The position numbers were made by a program, and so were the translations under genes. A stretch of DNA of 64,000 nt, from assembly GCA_014650415.1 (NCBI GenBank), contig BMUX01000014.1:169811-233810 (forward strand). The letters are read 5' to 3'. Below the pieces are notes generated by a model that worked only from the letters and a program-made list of their open reading frames with translations, did no database searches and was not told the DNA's origin. The stretch comes from Streptomyces spiroverticillatus (GTDB lineage Bacteria > Actinomycetota > Actinomycetes > Streptomycetales > Streptomycetaceae). Positions 45,261 through 53,938 of this stretch are shown here, piece by piece (the stretch's first letter is position 1; each line of letters begins with the position of its first letter).

Positions 45261-46609
45261 CAGTGGCAGCTGTACTTCGGGCTGGTGTCCTTCACCTGTC
45301 CGTCGGTGTCGACGTAGGTCCAGCTGTAGCCGTTGTCCGTGAAGTCCATCTTGAGGACGCCGTAGGGTCCGCTGATGCGCTTCTGGCTGTTGGGCTGGAT
45401 CTCTTCGATGGGGTAGGGCTCGGCGCCGCCCATGCCGCCGACGATCTCGACGATGCCGTCGGACACGGCCTTGCCGTCGGCGTTCTGCGGGGCGAACCGC
45501 TCGTAGTGGTGGTCGTGGCCGCCGAGGACGAGGTCGGCCTTGGCGCCGTACAGGAGCTTCCACACCGGCTTGGAGACGGGCTGGTTGCCGTGTCCGCCGG
45601 AGGAGTAGAGCGGGTGGTGGAAGTAGGCGGCGATGCACTTCTTGCTGTTGGCCGCGAGGTCGGCCTTGAGCCAGTTGATCTGCTCGGTCTTGTCGAAGGA
45701 GTTGGAGTCGAGGGCGATGAAGTGCCAGTTGCCCTCGTTGTAGCTGTAGTAGCTCTTGCCCTGCGGGTAGGCGATGGAGCCGAAGTAGGACTTGTACCCG
45801 GCGAGAGGCCCGGCCGGGTCGTAGGTCTCGTGGTTGCCGGGGATCGGGCGGGTCTTGTCCTTGAAGACGCCCCAGGACTTGTCGTAGTACTTCTTGAAGT
45901 CGGCGAGCAGGGCGTCGTCGTACTGGTTGTCGCCCATGGTCAGGTAGAACTTCGGGTTGATCTGCTGGGCGAGCTTCGCGGTCTTGGGGTGGGCGCACTT
46001 GCTGTCGGATGCGGTGCACTGGGCGGCGATGTCACCGGCCGCGACCACGGTGAAGGCCCCGGTGGGCGGCTGGCCGCCGTCGGGGACGCCGTACACCTCG
46101 GCCTCGAAGAGCGAGTAGCCGTACGAGGTACCGCGCGCGGTGCCGTACACGCGCAGGTACCGGCCCTTGCCGGACAGGCCGGTGAGGTCGTCGGTGCCGC
46201 CGTTGCCGGCGGTCTCCTGGGCGATCGGCGTCCAGGTCGTACCGTCGTCCGAGACTTCGACGCGGTACGCCTTGGCGTAGGCGTCCTCCCAGGTCAGCTT
46301 GACGCGGGAGACGGCGGTGGAGGTGCCGAGGTCGACCCGGAGCCACTGCGGGTCCTTGCCCTCGGCGCTGGCCCAGCGGGTGGCGGGGTCGCCGTCGAAG
46401 GCCTTCTCCGCACCGTAGGAGGAGGACTCGACGGAGGAGGCGGTGGCGGGTTTGCCGGCCGAGACGATCGGGTCGGCGGCGGCTTCGGCCCCTGAGGACG
46501 AGGTGAGCAGAAGCCCGCCGACGAGGGCGAACACGGCGGTGAGGGTGAGGAGGGGGGTGCGGTGTCCGCGGGGGGATGTGGGGAGGTGGGCTGAGACGTT
46601 CAGGCGCAT
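45260..46609 (-). CDS. secreted metallophosphoesterase with F5/8 type C (discoidin) domain
   Basis: The product is 449 residues. After a signal peptide (LLTLTAVFALVGGLLLTSSS) there is a discoidin-like domain, residues about 45-160 (GKPATASSVESSSYGAEKAF, WLRVDLGTSTAVSRVKL), which binds carbohydrate or surface. Residues about 165-445 are a calcineurin-like phosphoesterase: VVAAGDIA, MGDNQYDD, IPGNHETYD, YFHHPLYSS and LGGHDHHYER hold the metal-binding Asp, Asn and His. The ATG at 46609 starts the signal. It is the first gene of the coupled trio and could dephosphorylate a surface polymer or an external phosphate ester. Confidence 0.88.
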   Translation of the reverse strand: MRLNVSAHLPTSPRGHRTPLLTLTAVFALVGGLLLTSSSGAEAAADPIVSAGKPATASSVESSSYGAEKAFDGDPATRWASAEGKDPQWLRVDLGTSTAVSRVKLTWEDAYAKAYRVEVSDDGTTWTPIAQETAGNGGTDDLTGLSGKGRYLRVYGTARGTSYGYSLFEAEVYGVPDGGQPPTGAFTVVAAGDIAAQCTASDSKCAHPKTAKLAQQINPKFYLTMGDNQYDDALLADFKKYYDKSWGVFKDKTRPIPGNHETYDPAGPLAGYKSYFGSIAYPQGKSYYSYNEGNWHFIALDSNSFDKTEQINWLKADLAANSKKCIAAYFHHPLYSSGGHGNQPVSKPVWKLLYGAKADLVLGGHDHHYERFAPQNADGKAVSDGIVEIVGGMGGAEPYPIEEIQPNSQKRISGPYGVLKMDFTDNGYSWTYVDTDGQVKDTSPKYSCH

Positions 46610-46840
46610 ACCTGGATTCCCTGAGGTGGGGGTGGCGAGAGCTGGATAGTCGTACTGGTCGCCGCGCCCACTGCGGAGGGGACGGCGGGACGGCGGCCGG
46701 GTCAGAGCTCTCGCTGAGCGCGTCATGCCCGTCGGAACGCGGGCACCGCGCCAAGCCGCCGTCAGGTGCGGGGTGGGGCAGTTGCGGTGATTCTTACCCG
46801 GGCCTCAACCGGCCCTGGTCATGCAGGACATGACGGTCAG

Positions 46841-47875
46841 TCAGGCGCGGATCTTGCTCCGTATCCAGACGCCCGCTTCCTTGAGGACCGAGGTGCCCGT
46901 CCACTTGTCGTCGGCGTCGCAGACGCCCTTCTTGAAGACGGCGCCCGAGCGGTGGTCGTCGGAGTAGTTCCAGTTGACCCAGGAGATCTTCTTGCGCTTC
47001 ATGAGGTCGAGGTACTTCTGCGCCATCGCGAAGTCGTTCGCGTCCTCGCCCTTGTAGTTCTGGGTGCCGAACTCCGTGACGAACACGGGGAGCTTGTCGG
47101 AGGCGCGGTCGAGGGCGTTCAGGTACTCCTCGCGGTGCGAGGCCGCGTAGAAGTGGAACGTGTACATGATGTTGGAGGCCCGTACGGGGTTGTTCACCAC
47201 CTCGGACTCGTCCGCGTCCTCGGAGACGCCGAAGGACGACCAGGCGCGGGTCCCCACCAGGACCACCGAGTCGGGATCCTGGGCGCGGATGACCGGGATG
47301 ATCTGCTCCGCGTACGACTTGACGCGGGACCAGCTGACCCCGGACGGCTCGTTGGCTATCTCGTAGAGCACGCCGGGGTGGTCCTTGTACTTCTTCGCCA
47401 TGGCGGTGAAGAAGGTCTTGGCGCGGCTCAGGTTGTAGTGCGGGTCGCCCGGCTCCAGCATGTGCCAGTCGATGATCGCGTACATGCCCTTGGCGAGGGC
47501 CATGTCGACGAACTTCTGGGCGCGGGCGGTGAACTTGGCGGGGTCGTCCTCGTACCCCTCGTCCTGGACGTACGTGGAAACGCGCAGGACATCGGCCCGC
47601 CAGTCGGTGGCGAGCGCGTCGATGGACTTCTTGGTGACGCACTGGGGGAACCACTGGGTGCCGTGGGTGCTCATCCCGTTGAGCTGGACGGCCTGGCCGT
47701 CGGCGTCACAGAGCTGGGTGCCGCAGACCTTGAGGGGGCCGTTGATCGACTTCACCCCGCGGGGCGCGGGGTCGGAACCGGCCGCTGTGGCCGGGGTGGT
47801 GGCGCTGAGCGAGAGCAGTAGGGCCGCGAGGGAACCGGCAGCCATGGGCATGACAGATCTGCGTGATCGTTGCAT
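46841..47875 (-). CDS. GH5 endoglucanase, secreted
   Basis: The product is 344 residues. It begins with a signal peptide (RRSVMPMAAGSLAALLLSLS, ATTPATAAG). The catalytic domain is GH5: LNGMSTHGTQWFP, IIDWHML, YEIANEPSG with the acid/base Glu near 176, and VFVTEFGTQ with the nucleophile Glu near 268. The layout without a carbohydrate-binding module fits a small endo-beta-1,4-glucanase. ATG 47875 lies six bases from GGAG; GTG at 47878 is the alternative. It is probably monocistronic with its own operator upstream. Confidence 0.92.
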   Translation of the reverse strand: MQRSRRSVMPMAAGSLAALLLSLSATTPATAAGSDPAPRGVKSINGPLKVCGTQLCDADGQAVQLNGMSTHGTQWFPQCVTKKSIDALATDWRADVLRVSTYVQDEGYEDDPAKFTARAQKFVDMALAKGMYAIIDWHMLEPGDPHYNLSRAKTFFTAMAKKYKDHPGVLYEIANEPSGVSWSRVKSYAEQIIPVIRAQDPDSVVLVGTRAWSSFGVSEDADESEVVNNPVRASNIMYTFHFYAASHREEYLNALDRASDKLPVFVTEFGTQNYKGEDANDFAMAQKYLDLMKRKKISWVNWNYSDDHRSGAVFKKGVCDADDKWTGTSVLKEAGVWIRSKIRA

Positions 47876-47950
47876 CACGAGCTCCAGGTGTGGGGTGGGC
47901 TTGCGCTCCTGGCGTGAAAGTTAAGGGGCCCCACAGGGGGCGTCAAGAGT

Positions 47951-47969
47951 GTTGGTAAACCTTCCTAAC
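47951..47969. promoter_or_regulatory. imperfect palindrome upstream of the GH5 gene
   Basis: GTTGGTAA-acc-TTCCTAAC is an imperfect inverted repeat (six of eight arm positions pair). It resembles the GTTAGGAA-n-TTCCTAAC type sites upstream of secreted glycosidases controlled by ROK-family repressors such as CsnR. The match is from memory. Confidence 0.4.
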
Positions 47970-48086
47970 GATTAAGCGGAAGGGCAGGGGTACCTCGCGT
48001 GAACGGTCGGGGGCACGGGGGTTGCGTTGCATGGCGGCCGCGGCCAGCCGTGCTGCACTCCCGACCTGGCACCCACACACAGTCTC

Positions 48087-48142
48087 TCAACGTTGAAATA
48101 CTTGACGTTGAGTGAGCTGAAGTGATTTTATCTCAACGTTAA
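48087..48142. promoter_or_regulatory. triple operator overlapping a promoter
   Basis: Three ten-base near-palindromes occur in 56 bases: TCAACGTTGA (48087-48096), TTGACGTTGA (48102-48111) and TCAACGTTAA (48133-48142). The second overlaps a fair -35 box (TTGACG, 48102-48107) and an 18-base spacer leads to TTTTAT (48126-48131) as -10. The third then lies at the transcription start. This is a classical repressor arrangement for a MarR-like or similar dimer. Confidence 0.65.
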
Positions 48143-48173
48143 AACTCTTAAGACTGAACGAGAGGAGCCCGCG

Positions 48174-48686
48174 ATGTCGCACCCCGACCACCTCCGCTAC
48201 CCCGAGCCCCGCTACCAGGGCGAAACTGGCGAGGTAAGCGCCTCCTTCCGCAGCGCGGACACCCCGCCGGACCTCACCTCGCCCCGCGGGGACACCTACC
48301 GCTACCTCGCCACCCACGGCTCGACCGGCGGCGAGTACGGCCTGTACCAGGTCGACCTGGCGGCACGGGCCGCGGGCGCCAAGACCCACTTCCACAAGGC
48401 CATGTCGGAATCCTTCTACGTCCTGTCCGGAGAACTGGCGCTGTTCAACGGCGAGAAGTGGGTGACAGGCCGCACCGGAGACTTCCTCTACGTACCGCCG
48501 GGCGGCCTGCACGCATTCAAGAACGTGACCGACGAACCCACCTCGATGCTCATGCTCTTCGCCCCGGGCGCCCCGCGCGAGCAGTTCTTCGAGCAAGTCG
48601 CAGAGATGTCACAGCGCGGCGGCGAGGAACTCAAGCAGTTCCGTGTACGGCACGACAGCTATTTCGAGGAGGACTTCCCGGCATAA
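48174..48686 (+). CDS. cupin-domain protein
   Basis: The product is 170 residues. A single cupin barrel shows HFHKAMSESFYVLSGELALF as the first metal-binding motif and GDFLYVPPGGLHAFKNVTDE as the second; the His and Glu ligands are all present. This resembles quercetin-dioxygenase-like and related cupin_2 enzymes. The start follows GAGGAG with good spacing and lies 31 bp after the triple operator. It may degrade or sense a small phenolic or reactive compound under repressor control. Confidence 0.85.
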   Translation: MSHPDHLRYPEPRYQGETGEVSASFRSADTPPDLTSPRGDTYRYLATHGSTGGEYGLYQVDLAARAAGAKTHFHKAMSESFYVLSGELALFNGEKWVTGRTGDFLYVPPGGLHAFKNVTDEPTSMLMLFAPGAPREQFFEQVAEMSQRGGEELKQFRVRHDSYFEEDFPA

Positions 48687-48771
48687 CCGCACGGGACCCG
48701 ACTGCCCCCCCTCGGCCCGTCACACGGCAAAGTCCCAGCGCTCGATCGGCACATCTATGGAGTCGGCGGCC

Positions 48772-49482
48772 TCAGAAAGCTGTGCCGGTGTCGCTGCGGG
48801 GGTCGCCGACGGGGATTCGCGATTCGTAAAGACCGGCGCGGGCCAGGCGGCGCCAGGGGCGGGCATCGCGGAGGGCCGTGACGATGTCCTCGGCCTGCGC
48901 GTCGAGGTCGAGGTCTGCGATCACCAGCGCAGGATGTCCGTCCGAAGGACAGCGCGCCAGCCACCGTCCGCCGGGGGCCACGATCCCGGACGGCACGATG
49001 GCGCTGAACTGCGCCGGGACGGAGTAGCCGAGCCAGTAGTTGTAGAGCGTTCCGTATGCCTGGGCGACGCGGGCCCGGGGCGCGTCGTCAACCATGACCG
49101 AGAGCAGGACGCAGTCGACGTCCAGACGCTCGTACTCGGCGAATACTTCCGGGAAGTTGACCTCGACACACAGGGCGAAGCCGAACCGGAGACCGTCCAC
49201 GACAACGAGGGGACGCCGGCCCGGGGAGTAGAGGAAGGAGACTTCGGTGTGCGAGAGGAACCGCTTGTCGTACCGGGCGACCATCTGGCCACGATCGGAA
49301 ACCACGTAGAGGCTGTTGTGCGGCCGGTACGGCGAGGTGAGCGGGTGGACTGATCCGAACACCGTCCACAGGCCGAACTCTCCTGCGAGCACGGCGATCG
49401 ACTCTGCCTCCTCGCGCAGGACATCCCACGCGACACGACTCCAGTCGGCCGGGACCAGGTTGCCATCCGGCCCGGCCGCCAT
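48772..49482 (-). pseudogene. nitrilase-family hydrolase lacking its N-terminus
   Basis: The frame from ATG 49482 gives 236 residues of the carbon-nitrogen hydrolase family, with YDKRFLSHTEVSFLY (catalytic Lys) and FALCVEVNFPEVFAEYE (catalytic Cys). The first part of the fold, about 80 residues including the FPE strand with the catalytic Glu, is missing: upstream in the same frame the sequence turns into Pro/Arg-rich noise that overlaps a perfect palindrome (49545-49574). The frame can be extended to 49647, but not with family sequence. The gene is probably dead. Confidence 0.6.
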
Positions 49483-49544
49483 CACGTGCTTACTGGGATA
49501 CGTCGATGACCACCGTCTCGTGTCAGTCGCCCCCAGTTGAGTCA

Positions 49545-49574
49545 CCCCTGTCCGGGACAGGTCCCGGACAGGGG
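49545..49574. repeat. perfect palindrome of two abutting sub-palindromes
   Basis: CCCCTGTCCGGGAC and GTCCCGGACAGGGG pair perfectly across a two-base centre. Within it, two nine-base palindromes GTCC-S-GGAC stand one after the other. It could be an operator for two dimers, the stem of a terminator, or the joint where the nitrilase lost its start. Confidence 0.6.
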
Positions 49575-49763
49575 GCGGAGGTTCGGTTCCGTCGGGGACA
49601 GCGATGGGACCGACAGGCGCGTGATTGCAGCATTGGGATCGGGCCACTCCCTCCGCTCGGCTGACCTCTCGGCCTCAGCGGGCACGGCCCGTGGCGCAAG
49701 TAGCCACGCGCCCCCTGCGGCGCACGGTCGTGCGGGGACGATTCCGAACGAGAATGAGCAAAC

Positions 49764-49961
49764 GTGAAGAGAGCAAACCGCGGCCCTGTCCGGCGTGCCG
49801 TCGCATTCGGGCTGACCGGGTTCCTGCCGGTGGTGGGCCTGACGGCGCCCGCGTACGCCACACCTGCCGCTGAGGATCAATCCGCCGGACGGCAGGAGCC
49901 GCCAACGGGGCGGCCCTGCTGTTCAGCGGTCGGTGTGAGCACCCGGTGGCCGTGCTCCTGA
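49764..49961 (+). pseudogene. signal peptide fragment, 65 aa
   Basis: From the GTG at 49764 the frame encodes a neat signal peptide (RRAVAFGLTGFLPVVGLTAP, AYATPAAEDQ), but the mature part ends after about 30 residues in low-complexity sequence (EPPTGRPCCSAVGVSTRWPCS). Most likely the rest of a secreted-protein gene was deleted, or this is a tiny secreted peptide. A perfect terminator follows straight away, overlapping its end. Confidence 0.4.
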
Positions 49962-49981
49962 GACAGGAGCACGGCCACCGG
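49943..49981. terminator. strong hairpin terminator
   Basis: CCGGTGGCCGTGCTCCTG and CAGGAGCACGGCCACCGG form a perfect 18-base stem with the loop aga. The length and perfection match the other strong terminators of this window. It overlaps the end of the truncated secreted-protein frame. Confidence 0.8.
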
Positions 49982-50121
49982 CGCGAGAAAGAACAGCGAG
50001 CGGCAGGTCACAGCACCAACATGTCACGTACTTGCGGCGGATTCGCCGTTCGGTTCGGGCCGGAGCCTGCCACCCCACACCCGCTGCCACACCACTCCCC
50101 CCGTCGCCCTAGGGTGAGCCG

Positions 50122-51042
50122 GTGACCACCAACAAGGCGCAGGCCAACCTGCTCGACGTCATCACCGCCGGTCGTCAACTCCCGGACGACTGCAGCCAGT
50201 GGGCGCTGATCAGCGTCACCCCCGACCTGCGCCCCTTCGGATCCACGCAGGCCCTGCCGTGGCCCGGTTCCTGGGCCGTCGCGCCGGAACCCGAGCCGGA
50301 CACGAGGGACCACTCGCTGGACTGCGAGGAGTGCTGTGCGGACTGCTGCTCCAACGAGGACTGCACCGCGAACGACGACCCCGAGCCCCCGGGTTTCGAG
50401 GTCGCCCGGTCGTGGCAAGGGCTGACCCCCCATCGCGGGCCCGGCGGCTACAGGATGGGCACGCCGCCTTTCGCCCTGCTGCTGATCGCCCACAGTGACG
50501 CGGACCTGCTGGGGCCGTACGACGACTTCTGGGCGGTGGGCCGGGTCGGCCGTCTTTTCAGCGTCGACGTGATCGACGGCATCCGCCTCATCCGAGAACA
50601 CGGGGCCGGGGCTGACCTGAGCAACGCGTTCCTGCCGGGCGCCCGGCTCAACCACACCGATCTGACGGGTGCGAACCTGCGTGGCACGGAACTGAGCAAC
50701 GCCACCCTCTACTACACGGACTTCACCGGAGCCGACATGTACCGCGCCGGCCTCGACCACACGAGCCTGAGCAACGCCCAGTTGGCGGGAGTGGATCTGA
50801 GCTGGTCACGGCTGGACCATGCCGACCTGAGCGACGCGAACCTCCGGGGAGCGAACCTGCACCGCGCCACTCTCCGGTACTCCCGCCTCACGAACACCGA
50901 TCTGCGCGGTGCGAGCCTGACGGACGTGGACTTCACCGGCATCGACCTCACCACAACGTATCTCGAGGGCGCCCGCGCCTACAGCAGCACCGTCTGGCCG
51001 ACCGGCTTCGACCCACGGGCCGCGGGCGTCGTCGTGTCCTGA
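50122..51042 (+). CDS. pentapeptide-repeat protein
   Basis: The product is 306 residues. Residues about 165-290 are some 25 copies of the A(D/N)LxX pattern, seen in GADLSNAFLPGARLNHTDLT and GANLRGTELSNATLYYTDFT, which folds as a right-handed square beta-helix. The N-terminal 160 residues are a separate domain that includes a Cys-rich stretch (DCEECCADCCSNEDC), possibly a metal site. Such proteins can mimic DNA (as with gyrase protection) or serve as scaffolds. The GTG has AGGGTGAG before it. The neighbours give no hint of its job. Confidence 0.85.
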   Translation: MTTNKAQANLLDVITAGRQLPDDCSQWALISVTPDLRPFGSTQALPWPGSWAVAPEPEPDTRDHSLDCEECCADCCSNEDCTANDDPEPPGFEVARSWQGLTPHRGPGGYRMGTPPFALLLIAHSDADLLGPYDDFWAVGRVGRLFSVDVIDGIRLIREHGAGADLSNAFLPGARLNHTDLTGANLRGTELSNATLYYTDFTGADMYRAGLDHTSLSNAQLAGVDLSWSRLDHADLSDANLRGANLHRATLRYSRLTNTDLRGASLTDVDFTGIDLTTTYLEGARAYSSTVWPTGFDPRAAGVVVS

Positions 51043-51087
51043 GCTTGTTCTTCAAGGTCTGAGCCTGGCGGGTCCTTCGGGGAAGCG

Positions 51088-51702
51088 GTGTCGGTCTCCC
51101 GTACTACAGTCCGGTTCGTGATCGATGCTGCCCGCCGCACTGCTGCGGATGACGATGCGCTTCTGGACAGGCTGCACGCCCTCGCGTGGGACGGGGCGGG
51201 CGTGGTGCCCTCTCCTGGCTGTCTTCCGGACGAGCCCTTTCCGCCACTCGCGATGGCCGAAGTCGAGCGCGTGGAACGGAAGCTCGGGTATCGACTGCCC
51301 TCGTTGCTCCGGCGCATCTACACCGAAATCGGTGACGGGGGGTTCGGGCCGGAAGGCGGCCTCGCGTCGCTGACGCCGCGCCGCATTCCGCACTGGAGCG
51401 TTGCGGACTGGCCTTGCGCGACAACCATCCATGCCGAGCGCCTGGGGCGGGGGCCGGCGGCATCGTGGTTCTTCTTGACGGGCGGCGGCTGCACCATGGA
51501 GTGGTACGTCTCGCTGATAGCGGTCGATCACCCGGTCCTGCTCTGGGACGCTGATGGCTGGGAGCCGGGCTGGGGCCAGGACCCTCACGACGGGCTGCGG
51601 TACGCGGCGCCGTCGTTGCGCCAGTGGCTGTGGACCTGGGCGGACGGAGGCAATGTGTGGGACGAGGTGCTGGCACAACCCGAGCAGCCGCTGAGCATCT
51701 GA
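51088..51702 (+). CDS. SMI1/KNR4-family protein
   Basis: The product is 204 residues from GTG 51088 (GGGGAA before it); GTG 51118 is an alternative. The core reads AMAEVERVERKLGYRLPSLL, then YTEIGDGGFGPEGGLASL, the signature of the SMI1/KNR4 (SUKH) superfamily, and ends with LRQWLWTWADGGNVWDE. Many SUKH proteins are immunity proteins against polymorphic toxins; others are general. No toxin gene is seen beside it. It follows the pentapeptide gene by 45 bp on the same strand. Confidence 0.8.
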   Translation: MSVSRTTVRFVIDAARRTAADDDALLDRLHALAWDGAGVVPSPGCLPDEPFPPLAMAEVERVERKLGYRLPSLLRRIYTEIGDGGFGPEGGLASLTPRRIPHWSVADWPCATTIHAERLGRGPAASWFFLTGGGCTMEWYVSLIAVDHPVLLWDADGWEPGWGQDPHDGLRYAAPSLRQWLWTWADGGNVWDEVLAQPEQPLSI

Positions 51703-51872
51703 GCTGCGCAAAGGTGCCGTGCCCGATCGGCGAGTCGTGCACCGTCACTCATCTGGGTACTTGACCGGGCAGGCGGACGGCCCCCGCAGGATCATGCGTT
51801 TCGCCACAGAACTGCTATTCCGCAAAGGCCTCAGGGGCGAGTTCACTGCAACACGATGCCGGTCGAGACACG

Positions 51873-52640
51873 TTGGGCTTCGCGTCACACGTCCGGGAGG
51901 ACTTGTTCGACTGCTTGACCGCGCGCGGTGATGAGCTGTTTGAGCTGGTGGACGCGTTGCTGTGTGCGGACGGTCCGGTGAGAACGCCAGTGGACCTGAC
52001 GCTGATGGCCGAACACCGGCGGGGGGCACGACGCCCTGTACGACGCATTGAACAACGGGACGATCGACGTGCCACGGCTGCGGCAGGTACTGGCCGACCT
52101 GCCCATGCCGCACGCCGCCGAGGGGTGCCTGGTCCTCGCGGTCGACGTGAACATCTGGCTCCGCCCCGGCGCGCCGACCTGCGCGGAGCGTCTGTTCTGT
52201 CAAGAACGGGTCGGGAACGTCACCCGGCACCGTTACGAGGAGATCGTCAGCCGGGCAAAGGAACTGGTCGCGCAGGTCGCCCGGGCCCAGTTCTCGCTGG
52301 GGAACATCGCGCTGGAGATCGAGCCGGTGCGTGCCGTGGGCGGGCGCTACACCGCCAACCGGTGGCAGGCGGAGCGGCGCCGGGAGGGTGTGTCGTTCAC
52401 GGTGCACCGGACCCTGGCCTCGGTGGCAGACGAGGCGGAGCGGAGGGCGGCAGTGCAGGACGCGCCGTTCAACCCGCGCACCGGCGGGCGGCAGTGGACG
52501 CCGGACGGGGCGAAGCGGGTGGTCGGGAAGCGGGTCGACCAGCCGGCGACGGGGGACGAGCAGGTCTCGGCGGTCGCCGAGCCCACTCCGTCTCCTGCTT
52601 CAAGAACACCTGCTCGTCCCCGACCTGGACTGAGTCCGCC
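51873..52640 (+). pseudogene. transposase (NF041680-type) fragment joined to a DUF6192 fragment
   Basis: Positions 51873-52018 read REDLFDCLTARGDELFELVD, then ALLCADGPVRTPVDLTLM, the start of an NF041680-type transposase. A G-run at 52021-52026 shifts the frame; the transposase goes on as ALYDALNNGTIDVPRLRQVL and CLVLAVDVNIWLRPGAPTCA up to about 52195. Then, in the same frame, VGNVTRHRYEEIVSRAKELV begins a DUF6192-type protein, itself cut internally (VRAVGGRYTANRWQAERRRE) and stopping at about 52600. So an element fragment fused to a second gene that also lost its middle. Both are dead. A strand exchange between two mobile regions is likely. Confidence 0.65.
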
Positions 52641-52647
52641 CGTCCCG

Positions 52648-53583
52648 CTACGCGGCCGACGGTGACCGGGCGTCGTCGGCGAGCCTGATGAGCGCCAGCG
52701 CGGAGCGGTACTTCTCGGCGGAGTAGCCCAAGGGCCGGTCCCCCGTCCCCTCCGTCTCCTCGTACAGCTCCCGCTGTGTCTCTGCGTAGGACCGGAGGAC
52801 GGACCGAGCCCGGCCCGTCGTCACGTCCAGCGCGGCCGCCACCTCGTTCCAGGTGGCACCCCAGTTCATGGCGTCGTACACGAACCAGGAGCGGTCCCGG
52901 AGGAGCATGCGGTGCATGCTCTCGCCCAGGGCGAGGACCGCGAGCGCGTCGTCCGCGGTGGCGGTCTCTCCGGGGTGGCAGCCGGAGGGCAGATGCCGGT
53001 CCATCAGGCGGTGGTGGTGCGCGAAGTACTTCTCGGCCAGCCACGGCAGCAGGACACCGTACCCCACGTCGTCCGGCCTGCGGATCACCCGGGCCATCCA
53101 CTCCTCGTGCGAGCGGGGCGAGTCGACGGGGACGGCGGAGGGCTGCGACCGCGCCGGTTCCGAGGGGGTACGTGTCCCACCCGTCCGCGCGCCGAGCGCG
53201 GCCGTGTCGTCCGGCGGCGGGACGCCATCACGAGAGGCTCTCCGCGTGGCGGACCGGACCAGAAGGGCCACCACGGCCAGCGCCCCCAGGTGCGCCCCGG
53301 CTCCCGCGAGCAGGAACCACCAGGGTGACCCGCCCCGGTCCGCCGCGTCGAGGCCGAGCCCCACGGACGCCACCAACGCCACGACCAGGCCGATCCACGG
53401 CAGCAGGACCATCGCCACCGCCCACGTCCTGGCCGGCTGTTCGACGTTGACGCACACCCAGAGCGCGATCAGGTTGACCAGGAACCCGCAGCCCGCGAGG
53501 ACGGCCACCACGCCCAGGTAGAGCATCGGCCACTCCTCCGACGCGCAGGAACCACCGCTCGCGTACTGCATGAGTGCGTTCAT
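52648..53583 (-). CDS. membrane protein with C-terminal helix-turn-helix-like domain
   Basis: The product is 311 residues. Three helices (YLGVVAVLAGCGFLVNLIAL; TWAVAMVLLPWIGLVVALVA; WFLLAGAGAHLGALAVVALL) occupy residues about 20-110. After a polar linker, residues about 160-310 are helical with TWNEVAAALDVTTGRARSVL, a likely helix-turn-helix. It may couple a membrane signal to DNA binding, but no family was recognised. ATG 53583 is close to GGAG; the spacing is short. Confidence 0.6.
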   Translation of the reverse strand: MNALMQYASGGSCASEEWPMLYLGVVAVLAGCGFLVNLIALWVCVNVEQPARTWAVAMVLLPWIGLVVALVASVGLGLDAADRGGSPWWFLLAGAGAHLGALAVVALLVRSATRRASRDGVPPPDDTAALGARTGGTRTPSEPARSQPSAVPVDSPRSHEEWMARVIRRPDDVGYGVLLPWLAEKYFAHHHRLMDRHLPSGCHPGETATADDALAVLALGESMHRMLLRDRSWFVYDAMNWGATWNEVAAALDVTTGRARSVLRSYAETQRELYEETEGTGDRPLGYSAEKYRSALALIRLADDARSPSAA

Positions 53584-53739
53584 GGGCTCCCCGCCGTCCG
53601 GTCCGCTCAACTACCACCGCCGACGGTACGAGGAGTTCGGCGTCCCGCCCTGAGCATGCGCACTCAGCCGGACCCGGTCCGCTACTCAACCCGCCCGCCC
53701 GCGCGCCCGCGCGCCCCAGGACCGTCAGTGGTGGTGCCC

Positions 53740-53938
53740 AGCAGAGTGGTCCGAGCAGGCGCGCGACGTCCGCCGACCCGTCGCGGGAGCCGTTGTCGAC
53801 GACGATCGCGCGCCGGCCGGGCGGGATGCGCTCCAGCACCCAGGGCAGTGCCGCCGCCTCGTCGAGGCAGGGCAGCACGACGTCGACGGAGCCGCTGCGA
53901 GGCGGGCTCTCGACCGTAGAGGCATGGGGATCGTTCAC
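53740..53938 (-). pseudogene. truncated GT2 glycosyltransferase
   Basis: From GTG 53938 the reading is VNDPHASTVESPPRSGSVDV, then VLPCLDEAAALPWVLERIPP and IVVDNGSRDGSADVARLLG, the nucleotide-binding start of a family 2 glycosyltransferase. Sequence after about 53745 no longer fits the family. Only some 65 of about 230 residues are left. It is divergent from the response-regulator gene, a place where a GT2 gene is common in other Streptomyces as far as I recall. Confidence 0.6.
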
